This document shows positions 52,355 through 62,117 of a stretch of DNA of 64,000 nt, one piece after another (the first letter of the stretch is position 1; each line of letters starts with the position of its first letter). The stretch is from NCBI GenBank assembly GCA_028275345.1, contig JAPWUV010000010.1, positions 1 to 64,000 on the forward strand, in the 5' to 3' direction. A program made the translations under genes and the position numbers. This DNA comes from a bacterium (GTDB lineage Bacteria > Zhuqueibacterota > Zhuqueibacteria > Oleimicrobiales > Geothermoviventaceae). The notes under the pieces are model-generated. The model had not been told where the DNA came from and ran no database searches. It was given only the letters and a program-made list of their open reading frames with translations.

Positions 52355-52383
52355 TTGACAGGGGGCCCGGCGTTGCTTACCTT
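52355..52383 (+). promoter_or_regulatory. predicted promoter of the sensor kinase gene
   Basis: TTGACA (52355-52360), 17 bases, TACCTT (52378-52383), with transcription expected about 38 bases before the ATG. The -35 hexamer is perfect consensus. It lies about 100 bases downstream of the direct repeats. Confidence 0.65.
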
Positions 52384-52427
52384 CCCGGGGTGGCTAAATA
52401 CGGGTTTATGCCACGGAGGGTGCGGCC

Positions 52428-55400
52428 ATGGCGGCCAACAGAGCCTCGCCCGTCGGGGCGATCCTACTCACCCTGAGCTTCATGGCCCCCGCACTGGGTC
52501 AAGAGCCGAGCCCCCACTTTCGGAACTTCTCCGTCGAGGATGGTCTCTCCCACAGCAAAGTGAACTGCATCTATCAGGATAGCCAGGGATTCCTCTGGTT
52601 TGGTACCAACGAGGGCTTGAACCGCTTCGATGCGTACCAGTTCACGGCTTTCCAGTGGGATCGGGACTCTCCCGGGAGCATCTCTGCCAATCTCATCCGC
52701 TGCATCTTGGAAGACCGGCGCGGGCGGTTGTGGATCGGCACCGAGGGCGGTGGCCTCAATCTCTACGACCGCGGCACGGAGAGCTTCGTCCACTTCGACG
52801 CAGAACCCACCTCACCGATTCCCCTGAGCGGGAACAATGTAAATGCCATCGTCGAGGATCGCCTGGGCCGTCTGTGGTTGGGAACCGAGAAGGGCGTCGA
52901 CCTGTTCGAACCCGACAGCGGACGGGCCATCCATTACCTGCTCCCCTGTGGAAATGAGGACGGGCAGAACGAGGTCACTGTCCTACTGGAGGATAGTCAG
53001 GGCCATTTCTGGGTGGGGACGACACGTTGCGGTTTGGCCCTGTTCGATCGGGAGACCGGACGCTTCACCTTCTTTCGCCACAAGGAAGGCGATCCCTACA
53101 GCATCGGCGACGATGCCGTGCACTCGATTCACGAGGACTCAGAAGGTAACCTCTGGATCGGAACGGCCAACGGGGGGCTCAACCTGCTCGATCGCAAGAC
53201 CTTCCGTTTCCGCAGGTTTCATCCGGCCCCCAACAACCCCGAGAGCACTACCATCCGGGCGATTCTGGACGATGGCCGCGGGAATCTGTGGGTGGGAAAT
53301 CGCAGTGGACTCTATCGCTTCGATCGCCGCACGGGACGCTTCATCCGCTACGGTCACAATCCGAGCGATCCTTCCAGTCTCGCCCACAACTCGGTGCTCG
53401 TCATTTACAAGGACAGGAAGGGAGACCTTTGGATCGGCACCCGCGGGGGTGTGAGCTACCTGAGCTATGATCTGCCTTTTTACCACTACCGCGCGGAGGC
53501 CAACAATCGATACTGCCTGAATGACGGTACAGTCTACGCCATCCTGGAGGACCACAATGGGAACCTCTGGTTCGGCACGGAGCACGGTGGTCTCAACTAC
53601 CTGAACCGCGGGACCGGCCTGTTCACCTATTACACGCGAGATCCGGGCAATCCCAATAGCCTCACAGTCAACAACATCAAAGTCCTTCTGGAGGACCGGC
53701 GCGGGAATATCTGGATCGGTACCTACGGCGGGGGCCTCAACGTGCTGGACCCCACGCGCAGGAGGTTCAAGCACTATCTACAGGGAGGCCCGGACAGGCC
53801 GGGCCTTTCCGCCAAGCACGTCATGGCCCTTCTGGAAGACCGCGACGGTGACATCTGGGTCGGCACGTACGGCGGAGGGCTCGACTGCATCCGCCGTGGG
53901 GGAGATCGGATCGAGCATGTGCTCCCGAACGACACCATCCCGGGCTTCGCGAACGTGCTGGCCCTCTATCAGGATCACCGCGGGCTCATCTGGATAGGCT
54001 CGGGGGAAAACCGGATCGCCTGCATTGAGAAGTCCCGACGGACGATCCGGACGTTCTTGCTGGGCGAGGCGGTCGGCAATGTCGATACGAGGTGCATCGT
54101 GGAGGACCGCCAAGGGAAGCTCTGGTTCGGAACCGTAGGAGCAGGCCTTTTCAGTTTCGATCCGGAGCGGGGGGAGATCCGAAACTACACGCGCAAAGAC
54201 GGTCTTCCCAGCAACACCATCTACGGCATTTTGCCTGATGAGCACGGTTCCCTCTGGCTTAGCACCACAAACGGCATTTCCCGCTTCAACCTGCGGACGG
54301 GCGAGTTCAAGAACTACGGCCGCGAGGCAGGGCTACAGAGCGATCAATTCAACTACAATGCCTACTGTCGGACCCGCAAAGGGGAGATGCTTTTCGGCGG
54401 AATCAACGGGGTGACCATCTTCCATCCGGACAGCATCCGGGAGAATACCTACATTCCCCCGGTGGTCATCACCGATTTCCGGATCTTCAACCGACCGGTC
54501 CCCATTGGCGGCCAGGATCCCATTCTCAAGGCCCACATTAGCCAGACAAACACGCTGGTGCTCTCATACCGGCACTCCGTCTTCTCCTTCGAGTTCGCCG
54601 CCCTCAACTACGCCAACAGCGAGCAGAATAGATATGCGTACAAGATGGAGGGCTTCGACCAGGATTGGATTCAAGCGGGCAACCGACGGTTCGCGGTGTA
54701 CACCAACCTCAATCCAGGAACCTACACCTTCCGCGTGAAGGCTGCGAACAACGACGGTCGTTGGAATGAGCAGGGGGTGGCCATCCGTATTCGTATCCTG
54801 CCGCCGTTCTGGCAGACTCTCTGGTTCCGCTTGCTGCTCCTGCTGGTGGCAGGAATGGTTGTGTATCACTTCATGGACTACCAGAAGCAGAAGCGAAACG
54901 CCCTCAAGGCGATGGCCTTGGCCAACGAGGCGCAGTTGAAATTGCTGCGCTACCAGATGAATCCCCACTTCCTCTTCAACGCCCACAATTCCATCCGCTC
55001 GATGATTCACATCGACAAGGACCGGGCCTGGCAGATGATCACCGAGCTGTCCGAGTTTTTCCGCTACACGCTGATGAATTTCAACAAGCTCTACGCATCG
55101 CTGGACGAGGAGCTCAAGGCTCTCAACAGCTACTTGCACATCGAGAAGATCCGCTACCGCGACTCGTTGGAGGTCACTTTCGAGGTCGACGATGCTGCCC
55201 GCTCGTGCCTCATCCCGGCTTTCACCTTCCAGCCGCTGGTGGAGAACGCCATCCGGTATGGGATGAGGACCGGCCCCCTCCCGCTCCGGGTGGCCGTGGT
55301 AGTCCGCTATCGGAAAGGGGTGTTATCCATCGATGTGTCCAACACCGGCCGTCTCCATTCCCCGCGCGAGAGAGAACCGAACAGTGAGCCTGCGCTCCAC

Positions 55401-55574
55401 GGGACTTCCCTCGAAAACATCCGCCAGCGGCTCGAAATCATGTTCAAGAACCGCTACTCCTTCCGGCTTTACGAGCAGGACGGCTGGGTCCATGCGCGGA
55501 TCCGCATCCGCTACCGTCGTTCCGATGTCGCTCGTCACCTCGCCGAACGCAAGGAACAGGAGGCGGGAGCCTAA
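52428..55574 (+). CDS. beta-propeller sensor histidine kinase (LytS/YpdA type)
   Basis: A 1048-aa membrane kinase. Signal/anchor at the N-terminus (about 1-25, APALGQ), then a long periplasmic two-component-regulator propeller (Reg_prop) region, about residues 30-690, with repeated blocks of LEDRRGRLWIGTEGGGLNLYD type. A Y_Y_Y domain follows (about 715-790, YAYKMEGFDQDWIQAGNRR), one membrane helix (about 795-817), and a LytS-type His kinase domain (PF06580-like) with H847 in QMNPHFLFN, then an N-box (PLVENAIRYG) and a GTSLENIRQRLE region. Such propeller sensors in Bacteroidota (HTCS) bind glycan fragments and control SusC-type loci. Here the kinase is separate and the likely partner is the convergent LytTR gene. 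GGAGGGTGCGGCC precedes the ATG. Confidence 0.92.
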   Translation: MAANRASPVGAILLTLSFMAPALGQEPSPHFRNFSVEDGLSHSKVNCIYQDSQGFLWFGTNEGLNRFDAYQFTAFQWDRDSPGSISANLIRCILEDRRGRLWIGTEGGGLNLYDRGTESFVHFDAEPTSPIPLSGNNVNAIVEDRLGRLWLGTEKGVDLFEPDSGRAIHYLLPCGNEDGQNEVTVLLEDSQGHFWVGTTRCGLALFDRETGRFTFFRHKEGDPYSIGDDAVHSIHEDSEGNLWIGTANGGLNLLDRKTFRFRRFHPAPNNPESTTIRAILDDGRGNLWVGNRSGLYRFDRRTGRFIRYGHNPSDPSSLAHNSVLVIYKDRKGDLWIGTRGGVSYLSYDLPFYHYRAEANNRYCLNDGTVYAILEDHNGNLWFGTEHGGLNYLNRGTGLFTYYTRDPGNPNSLTVNNIKVLLEDRRGNIWIGTYGGGLNVLDPTRRRFKHYLQGGPDRPGLSAKHVMALLEDRDGDIWVGTYGGGLDCIRRGGDRIEHVLPNDTIPGFANVLALYQDHRGLIWIGSGENRIACIEKSRRTIRTFLLGEAVGNVDTRCIVEDRQGKLWFGTVGAGLFSFDPERGEIRNYTRKDGLPSNTIYGILPDEHGSLWLSTTNGISRFNLRTGEFKNYGREAGLQSDQFNYNAYCRTRKGEMLFGGINGVTIFHPDSIRENTYIPPVVITDFRIFNRPVPIGGQDPILKAHISQTNTLVLSYRHSVFSFEFAALNYANSEQNRYAYKMEGFDQDWIQAGNRRFAVYTNLNPGTYTFRVKAANNDGRWNEQGVAIRIRILPPFWQTLWFRLLLLLVAGMVVYHFMDYQKQKRNALKAMALANEAQLKLLRYQMNPHFLFNAHNSIRSMIHIDKDRAWQMITELSEFFRYTLMNFNKLYASLDEELKALNSYLHIEKIRYRDSLEVTFEVDDAARSCLIPAFTFQPLVENAIRYGMRTGPLPLRVAVVVRYRKGVLSIDVSNTGRLHSPREREPNSEPALHGTSLENIRQRLEIMFKNRYSFRLYEQDGWVHARIRIRYRRSDVARHLAERKEQEAGA

Positions 55575-55635
55575 GCGGGGAAAGCTGAGAGCAGGAGCTG
55601 CCACTCCGTGGGGGGATCCACCGGGGTCCGCACGC

Positions 55636-56373
55636 TCACCACAGCAGGTGCTTCTTAAGCCGAGTCGCGTAGCGTCGGCTCAGGGTGAGAGGCTTTTCCA
55701 AGCCTTGGAGGAAGAGCTGATAATTGTAGTTCTTGCCCTTCTTGATATCGCGGACGTACTCAAAATTCACAATCGCGGAGCGGTGAACGCGCACAAAATG
55801 GGACTTCGGCAAGATTTCTTCCCACTGGCTGAGCGTTTTGGGGACAAGCTCAGGTCGTCGATCGCCGTAGACGAGGTAGGAATAGTTCCCCGCGGCAAGG
55901 ATACACTTGATGTTAGCGATTTTCACGAATCGGGGGGATCCGCTGACGAGCAAGTAAATCACGTCATCGTAGTTGAGGCCGGCTCGAGGGGAGGCCGCTC
56001 CCGGCTGGCGCGTGCGGAGGCGCTGGATCGCCTTGGCGAGGCGTTCCGGCGTCACCGGCTTCAAGAGATAGTCCAGCGCGTTGACCTCGAAGGCGCGCAA
56101 GGCATATTGATCGTACGCGGTGATGAAGATGACCTTGGCTTGCACGTCGATCTTCTCGAGGAGATCGAAGCCGGTTTCCCCCGGCATCTGGATGTCCAAG
56201 AAGATCACGTCCGGGCGCTTCTCCTTGACGAGCTGAACCGCCTGCGCCACGTTCTCCGCCTCGCCCACCACTTCGATCTCCGGAAATTGGCGGAGCATCC
56301 GTTGGAGCTCGGCCCGCACCAGCCACTCATCGTCCACAATGATGCTGGCGAAGCGCTCCGGAATTCGTACCAT
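55636..56373 (-). CDS. LytTR-type response regulator
   Basis: A 245-aa regulator. Receiver domain (about 8-120) with VDDE, D60 (IFLDIQMPG), T-containing FITAY and K in DYLLKPV; linker; LytTR DNA-binding domain (about 145-240) with KIANIKCILAAGNYSYLV and HFVRVHRSAIVNFEYV, the residues that typify LytTR. It binds direct repeats with periods of about 20-22 bp in known systems. It is encoded convergent to the sensor kinase (61-base gap) and is the best candidate to bind the repeats at 30193, 37299 and 52207. Start at ATG 56373 with GGAGAGACGAC upstream; the longer frame begins at a GTG eight codons earlier. Confidence 0.94.
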   Translation of the reverse strand: MVRIPERFASIIVDDEWLVRAELQRMLRQFPEIEVVGEAENVAQAVQLVKEKRPDVIFLDIQMPGETGFDLLEKIDVQAKVIFITAYDQYALRAFEVNALDYLLKPVTPERLAKAIQRLRTRQPGAASPRAGLNYDDVIYLLVSGSPRFVKIANIKCILAAGNYSYLVYGDRRPELVPKTLSQWEEILPKSHFVRVHRSAIVNFEYVRDIKKGKNYNYQLFLQGLEKPLTLSRRYATRLKKHLLW

Positions 56374-56499
56374 GTCGTCTCTCCGGCTCCACCCCACTCC
56401 GCGCGCCTGCTAACGTAGCTGCTTCCCTTCCGTTGGTCATCTCCCCGGCACGCCCGCCCCAGCCCCGACCGATCCACCCCGCAGGCATCAATGGCTCGC

Positions 56500-57861
56500 T
56501 TACGGGATGCCGTACTGCCGCAGCTTCTCGCGCAGGGTCGAGCGGGAAATGTTCAGCAGACGAGCCGCCTTGGACTTATTGCCTCCCGTCTTTTCCAAGA
56601 CCTTCAGGATGTGACGTTTCTCAGCCGCCTCCAGAGAATCGTCGTTGGGATTGTCGCCGAGGTCCGCGGGTACGGCAACCCGGCTCTCTCGCTGCCGCAA
56701 CTCCAGGGGCAGGTGCTTCGGTTCGATCATTGAGGAAGTGCAAAGGATCGCCGCCCGTTCCATAACGTTCCGCAGCTCTCGTACATTCCCCGGCCAGCTG
56801 TACGACAGTAAGAGCTCCTCGGCCTGTTTGGAGATCCCCTCGATGTTCTTGCCGAATTCCCGGTTCAAGCTCTCCAGGAAGAACTTGGCCAGAGGCAGGA
56901 TATCCTCCTTCCTCTCCCGCAGGGGCGGGATGTTGATCTCCATCACCTTAAGCCGGTAGTACAGATCCTCGCGGAAGCTCCCCTCCCTCACGCATTCCCA
57001 CAGGTTGCGGTTCGTGGCGGCGATCACCCGCACGTCGACCCGCACATCGGTCACCCCTCCAACCCGGCGGAACACGTTGGTTTCCAGCACACGGAGGAGT
57101 TTCGGCTGGAGGGAAAGCTTCATGCTGCTGACCTCGTCGAGGAAAAGGCTTCCGCCGTCCGCGATCTCGAACAGCCCCTTCTTGGATTTCTTCGCGTCGG
57201 TGAAAGCACCGCGTTCGTACCCGAAGAGTTCGCTTTCGAGGAGGTTTTCCGGGATGGCGGCGCAATTGATCTTCACCAAGGGCTTGTCGGCCCGAGAACT
57301 CATCGCGTGGATCGCATCGGCCACCAGTTCCTTGCCGGTGCCGCTCTCCCCCTGAATGAGCACGGAGGTTCGGGGGGTGGCAGCCACCATGCGGATGAGC
57401 TGGCGCACCTCCCGGATAGCGCGGCTCACACCGAGGAGCCCCGTCTCGGCCCGAGTTAGCCTTTCCGCCTTCAGCCGGGCCACCTCCCGCTTCAGCATGT
57501 TGGTCTCCAGGGCCCTCTCGATCGCGTGGAGCAGGACGTCCCGGTCCACCGTCTTGATGAAGTAGTCGCAGGCGCCGAGCTTCATCGCCCGGATCACGGG
57601 CTCCACATCCTCATAGGCAGTGATCATGATGACGGGTAGATCCGGATCCTCCTGTCGCAGACGCTCGAGCACCTCCAGTCCGCCCATCCCCGGAAGGCGC
57701 ACGTCTAGAAGCACCAGGTCCATGATCTCTTGCTGGGCCAAGCGAATCCCCTCCTCGCCGGATTCGGCGGTGCGCACCGAATAGCCACGGCGCACGAGCA
57801 TGTCGCGCAGGGCCCAGCGTACCGGCTCCTCGTCCTCAATGATGAGGATCGTTCCTCTCAT
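56500..57861 (-). CDS. NtrC-family sigma-54-dependent response regulator
   Basis: A 453-aa regulator: receiver (about 4-118, D53 in LVLLDVRLPG), AAA+ domain (about 140-375, Walker A GESGTGKE, Walker B GGSLFLDEVS), and Fis-type helix-turn-helix (NKSKAARLLNISRSTLREKL). Two details differ from the 18927 regulator. The usual KP after the receiver lysine is KT (K103-T104), and the sigma-54 contact loop reads GAFTDA instead of GAFTGA, a known natural variant. Last gene of a five-gene operon; it overlaps the receiver-PAS kinase by four bases (ATGA). Confidence 0.93.
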   Translation of the reverse strand: MRGTILIIEDEEPVRWALRDMLVRRGYSVRTAESGEEGIRLAQQEIMDLVLLDVRLPGMGGLEVLERLRQEDPDLPVIMITAYEDVEPVIRAMKLGACDYFIKTVDRDVLLHAIERALETNMLKREVARLKAERLTRAETGLLGVSRAIREVRQLIRMVAATPRTSVLIQGESGTGKELVADAIHAMSSRADKPLVKINCAAIPENLLESELFGYERGAFTDAKKSKKGLFEIADGGSLFLDEVSSMKLSLQPKLLRVLETNVFRRVGGVTDVRVDVRVIAATNRNLWECVREGSFREDLYYRLKVMEINIPPLRERKEDILPLAKFFLESLNREFGKNIEGISKQAEELLLSYSWPGNVRELRNVMERAAILCTSSMIEPKHLPLELRQRESRVAVPADLGDNPNDDSLEAAEKRHILKVLEKTGGNKSKAARLLNISRSTLREKLRQYGIP

Positions 57862-59858
57862 ACCTCAAGCTCCCGAGTCGGCACGAGCAGGGTGAAACGA
57901 GTCCCAATTCCCACCCGGCTGGTCACCGAGATCTCACCGCCGTGCTCCTCCACGATGCGGTGCACGATCGACAACCCCAGGCCCATGCCCTGAGGTTTCG
58001 TGGTGAAGAAGGGATCGAAGATGTTCTCCAGGATTTCTTCGGGGATCCCCTTCCCTGTGTCTTCCACCTCTACGCGGACGAAGAGCCCACGTACGGGCCG
58101 GAGTCGCGTCCTGCGTCGGCGGTCGACGGCGTGCAAAGTCGTGTTCACCGCCTCGGCTCGAACTGTCAGCACACCCCCCTCGGGCATGGCATCCAACGCG
58201 TTCAGAAACAGATTCATGAACACCTGCTGCATGAGATAGAAGTCCACGTACACATCCGGCAAGGGGTCCGCGTACTGCTCCCGGAACTCCACTCCGCGCG
58301 TGCGGAACCGTTTGTCCAGCAGCGCGCGAACCTCCCCCACGATCTCCGGCAACCGCTCGGCACGCTTCACTGGTTGCCGAGGACGGGCATACGAGGAGAA
58401 GACGCGGATGAGCTCATCCAGCCGGTTCACCTGCCGGATGATCCGGTCCACGTATTCCCTCTTGGGATCTCCCTCCGGGATCTCCTCCTGCAGCGACTGC
58501 GCCATCATTTTGATCCCGCCGAGTGGGTTACGGATCTCGTGGGCAATCCCAGAGGCCAGCACGCCCAGAGAGGCCAGTCGGTCCATCCGCAGGACCTGCG
58601 CCTGCATCTCTTTGACATCGGTGATGTCGCGGAACGTCAGAACTGCAGCCACGCGGCGATCGCCCTCCGCCCTGCGGCAAGTAACCGAATAGCCGATGTA
58701 AATGCGCCTTCCGTCCGGACGCGTGTACGACACCTCCCGGCTCGCCAGCGAGCCGCCATCCCGAAGGAGCTCAGGTGGCAGGATCTGATCACCGACCTGC
58801 GGGAAGACCTCATCGATGGAACGGCCGACCAACTCTTCTTCCCCCCACCCCACGATTTGGCCAGCCACTTCGTTGGCGAAGGTGATGCGCCTCGCGTCAT
58901 CCACAGTGATGAGCCCGGAGCCAAGGGTGCGGAGGATCGTCTGGGTGAACTCATTCAGCTCTCGGATCTGATCCTCCAGCTTTCGCCAGTCCGTGATGTC
59001 GCGGGCCACCCCAACAACGCCGATCACCCCCTCCTCTTCCCGCAGCGGGCTGACATGGACGGAAAGAAGGGCCACCCTCCCATCGAGCCGTCCGATGCGG
59101 GCTTCGAAGAGCTCCGGTCGCCCACCAAGACACCGCCGCAGCGCCTCGCGGCAGGCGTTGCGATCCGGAGCGATCACCAGCTCGGCCAGGGGCTTCCCGA
59201 GCCAATCTTCCCGTCCGAAACCGGTGACCCTCTCGAAAGAGGCGTTGGCAAACACCAACCTCCCGGACGGATCGAGGGTGAAGATCAGGTCATTGGCACT
59301 CTCGATCAAGCTGCGGTAGCGACGCTCCGAGCGAAGGGCCTGAGCCTCCAGCTGACTCACCCGCTCGCCCATCCGCCGGATGGCCAGCAGATTGTCGACG
59401 ATGATCCGTATCTCCCGGTGGCCGAAGGGCTTCAGCAGGACCGCCGCCGCCCCCATGCCGAGGTACCAAGCCCTGTCCACCGCGGGCTCCGGCTTCGCAG
59501 TCAGGACAACCACCACAACGCGATGTTCCCGGATTACGCCCCGCCGGTCGAGCTCCTGGAGAAGCTCCTTGCCCGTCATCCCGGGCATCATCTCATCGAG
59601 AATGATGAGGTCCGGCGGGTCCTGAAGGATCATCTGCAGAGCCGGCTCGCCATCGAAGGCCTTTCGGACCTCGTATCCCGCGGCAGTGAGGGTCTTTTCC
59701 AGGATGGTCTGTACATCCGGGTCGTCGTCCACCACGAGCACTACGCCCTCTTCCCGCCTCGCCCGAGCGGCCTCCTCCTTCTCCACAGCCCGCGCTACTT
59801 CGTCGGGCCAAACCTTTTCGCCGACGGGGAAGGGCAGCGCCCCAGGAACCTCAGCCAT
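57858..59858 (-). CDS. receiver-PAS-PAS sensor histidine kinase
   Basis: A 666-aa soluble kinase. N-terminal charged helix (20-36), receiver domain (38-155, VVDDD, D88 in IILDEMMPG, K143 in LLKPFG), PAS (about 180-290), PAS (about 300-415), HisKA with H440 in SGIAHEIRNPLGG, and HATPase_c with NLFLNALDAM (N-box), DTGKGIP (G1) and GMGLGLSIV (G2). No membrane helix. The receiver at the N-terminus may take phosphate from the upstream kinase, giving a phosphorelay to the NtrC-type regulator downstream (inference). Start at ATG 59858 (GGGGAGACAA before it), overlapping the upstream stop by eight bases. Confidence 0.93.
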   Translation of the reverse strand: MAEVPGALPFPVGEKVWPDEVARAVEKEEAARARREEGVVLVVDDDPDVQTILEKTLTAAGYEVRKAFDGEPALQMILQDPPDLIILDEMMPGMTGKELLQELDRRGVIREHRVVVVVLTAKPEPAVDRAWYLGMGAAAVLLKPFGHREIRIIVDNLLAIRRMGERVSQLEAQALRSERRYRSLIESANDLIFTLDPSGRLVFANASFERVTGFGREDWLGKPLAELVIAPDRNACREALRRCLGGRPELFEARIGRLDGRVALLSVHVSPLREEEGVIGVVGVARDITDWRKLEDQIRELNEFTQTILRTLGSGLITVDDARRITFANEVAGQIVGWGEEELVGRSIDEVFPQVGDQILPPELLRDGGSLASREVSYTRPDGRRIYIGYSVTCRRAEGDRRVAAVLTFRDITDVKEMQAQVLRMDRLASLGVLASGIAHEIRNPLGGIKMMAQSLQEEIPEGDPKREYVDRIIRQVNRLDELIRVFSSYARPRQPVKRAERLPEIVGEVRALLDKRFRTRGVEFREQYADPLPDVYVDFYLMQQVFMNLFLNALDAMPEGGVLTVRAEAVNTTLHAVDRRRRTRLRPVRGLFVRVEVEDTGKGIPEEILENIFDPFFTTKPQGMGLGLSIVHRIVEEHGGEISVTSRVGIGTRFTLLVPTRELEV

Positions 59859-61473
59859 TTGTCTCCCCGGCGGTGTCATAGTTCTCCCGCTCTGCGCCTG
59901 GCCACCTCAATCCGCTTCCCTCACCGGATCCCTCGAGCATCGTCTCCCCGTAGACCGGGATAGTGAAGTAGAAGCGGCTCCCCGCACCCTCCTCGCTCTC
60001 GACCCCGATCTCGCCCCCATGCAATTCCACCAACTGCCTCGACAGGCTCAACCCGATCCCCAATCCCCCGTGTTTGCGCGACATCGAACCATCCAGCTGC
60101 ACGAATTGCCGGAAGATGACCTCCTGCTTGTCCTTCGGGATCCCGACCCCCGTATCGCGCACGTAGAACTCTACGTAGGCTCCCCGAGGAATGGCCCCCA
60201 GTTCTACGAAACCCCGATCGGTGAACTTCACGGCATTGCCGGCGAGGTTCAGCATGACCTGGTAGACTCGCTGAAGGTCGCACAAGATCAGAGGCCACTC
60301 CCCGCAGGGGCCAATCCGTAACTCCAGCCCTTTTTCCTGCACCAGCGGCCGGATCGTGCCGGCCACCGGCTCAATGACATCCTTCGGCGTGCAGGGTTCC
60401 AATAGCAGCTTCAGCTGATGGGATTGGATCTTGGCCAAGTCGAGGATCTCGTTCACCAGCTCGAGTAGGTGCCTCCCGCAGGAGATGATGTTTTGGAGCA
60501 CCTCACGTTGCTCGGACGTGAGATCTCCGTAAAAACCATCCCGCAGAAGCTCGGCGTAGCCCATGATCCCGTTGAGGGGGGTTCGGAATTCATGGCTCAC
60601 GTTGCTGATGAACTGAGACTGGAGGCGCTGGCTCTCCTCCAGCTCGATGGTCTTCCGCTCGAGCTTGTCCACCGTTGCCTGGAGGCGCAGGCGGAGTTCC
60701 CGCTCGCGCTCCAGGGCCGCCTTTCGCTCGCTGATCTCCCTCACCTGAACCTGATATCCAGCCGCTCGCCCTCTCCGCAGGATCGGCCAGGCATTGATCT
60801 CAATCGGCACACGTGCGCCATCGGGCCGAACAGCCTCCGCCTCGAAACCCTGGAGCCGGAAATTCTTCCGCGTCCGCTGGCGGAGCAAGGCGAGGATGGA
60901 CTCCCGACGCTCCGGGGAGAGGAAGTTCTCGAAGGAGTCCCCCTCCAGTTCCGCGGCAGGGATCCCGAGGAGTTCTTCGGCTGGCCCGTTGCAGCTGATG
61001 AATCGTCCCCGCAGGTCCAGGAAGAAAATCGCGTCCGTCGTGTGCCGGAGCAGCTCGGAATACCGGTGCTGCCAGTCCTCAAGCTGCCTTTCCAGCGAAC
61101 TCACCTCCAGGATCCGTTGCACGACATGAGGCAAAGCTGCGTAGAAATCGGGGTTCCGGACAATCCACTCCGCAACACCTTCTGCCTTCGCTCGCGAGAC
61201 CTCCTCGCGAGTTGTGGGCCCAGAGGTCACCACCAGCGGCAGCAAACGGCCGTTGGACCGAATCTCACGGAGCAAGGAAAGGGCGTCGACCTCCGGCGGG
61301 GAGTGCTCGGCCAGGATCAGATGGAAGCTGCGCCCGTTGAGCAAATCCAGCGCCTCTTGGGCTCGGAGGCAACTCTGCACGCGGGTGCCCGGGAAATGGC
61401 GCTCCAGAGCCTTTGCCGCCAACTTCGCATGCTCTGGGTTGGGGTTCACAAGGAGGACCCGAAGCCACCTCAT
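59851..61473 (-). CDS. sensor histidine kinase with degenerate receiver and PAS domain
   Basis: A 540-aa soluble kinase. Residues 3-118 fold like a receiver (LRVLLVNPNPEH ... HLILAEHSPPEVDAL) but lack the active-site acidics: the DD pair is replaced by NPN, the phosphoacceptor position is E56 and the lysine is replaced by Arg (WIVRNPD). This is a pseudo-receiver. A PAS domain (about 138-250), coiled coil (about 250-285), HisKA with H294 in NVSHEFRTPLNG, and HATPase_c with NLAGNAVKFTDRG, DTGVGIP and GLGIGLSLS follow. Start at the ATG at 61473, overlapping the upstream stop by four bases. The pseudo-receiver may mimic a fixed state or mediate dimerisation. Confidence 0.92.
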   Translation of the reverse strand: MRWLRVLLVNPNPEHAKLAAKALERHFPGTRVQSCLRAQEALDLLNGRSFHLILAEHSPPEVDALSLLREIRSNGRLLPLVVTSGPTTREEVSRAKAEGVAEWIVRNPDFYAALPHVVQRILEVSSLERQLEDWQHRYSELLRHTTDAIFFLDLRGRFISCNGPAEELLGIPAAELEGDSFENFLSPERRESILALLRQRTRKNFRLQGFEAEAVRPDGARVPIEINAWPILRRGRAAGYQVQVREISERKAALERERELRLRLQATVDKLERKTIELEESQRLQSQFISNVSHEFRTPLNGIMGYAELLRDGFYGDLTSEQREVLQNIISCGRHLLELVNEILDLAKIQSHQLKLLLEPCTPKDVIEPVAGTIRPLVQEKGLELRIGPCGEWPLILCDLQRVYQVMLNLAGNAVKFTDRGFVELGAIPRGAYVEFYVRDTGVGIPKDKQEVIFRQFVQLDGSMSRKHGGLGIGLSLSRQLVELHGGEIGVESEEGAGSRFYFTIPVYGETMLEGSGEGSGLRWPGAERENYDTAGETNG

Positions 61474-62117
61474 CCGTGAAGCTCCATTTGCTCCGCGGGA
61501 GTACGGTTCGAATCGGCGGGGTTCACCAGCTCCCCAAGGAGTTTCTGGAGCCGGCGGCACCCGTTGTAGATGGCCGACACCGTCAGCTTCTGCCGCTCGG
61601 AAAGCTCCCCATCGCCACCGGCCAGGAGACTGCGAGCGAGAGCCTCGAGCGATTGGGCTGTGAGTTGCAGGTCCTCCACGAGCTCTCGCTGCGGCCCTCT
61701 CTGGAGGGGAAGATCCGCGGAGATTCCACGTCGATCCATCCGTGCCCGCTGGATCAGGTTCTCCACCACCGCAACCAGCTCGCGGTGGCCAAAGGGCTTC
61801 ACCAGAAACGCGGAAAGACCCAGGCTGAAGTAATCCTCAATTCGATCATTCTTGTCGGCGCGGCAAGTGAGCATCACGATCGGAGGGCGGCCCGGCCCAA
61901 GCTCCTGGTAATGGCGCAGGAATTCCTCGCCGTTCATGTCGGGCAGCATGTAATCCAGCATGACGAGGTCGGGCGAGCGGGTGCGGAGAAACTCCAGCGC
62001 CTCCTGTCCCGTCTTGACCACCTCGAAACGGAAACCGGCCCGGGTGAAGACCCGACGCGCGATCAAGCCCATATTGTCATCATCGTCCACGAGGAGGATG
62101 TAGCCCTTATCGGCCAT
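61470..62117 (-). CDS. response regulator with a C-terminal helical extension
   Basis: A 215-aa protein. Receiver domain (about 5-125; acidic cluster DDDD at 11-14, D55 in VMLDYMLPD, T in MLTCR and K in FLVKPFG). The remaining about 85 residues are helical (LVEDLQLTAQSLEALARSLL ... LQKLLGELVNP) with no DNA-binding domain, so it may act by protein-protein contact or as a relay protein. It overlaps its neighbours by 11 and four bases. ATG at 62117 chosen (GGAGAGAATCG before it). Confidence 0.87.
   Translation of the reverse strand: MADKGYILLVDDDDNMGLIARRVFTRAGFRFEVVKTGQEALEFLRTRSPDLVMLDYMLPDMNGEEFLRHYQELGPGRPPIVMLTCRADKNDRIEDYFSLGLSAFLVKPFGHRELVAVVENLIQRARMDRRGISADLPLQRGPQRELVEDLQLTAQSLEALARSLLAGGDGELSERQKLTVSAIYNGCRRLQKLLGELVNPADSNRTPAEQMELHG

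Noticed and set aside
57942-59963. 673-codon rightward frame antisense to the receiver-PAS kinase
   Set aside because: The leftward frame has complete kinase motifs; the antisense protein has none.
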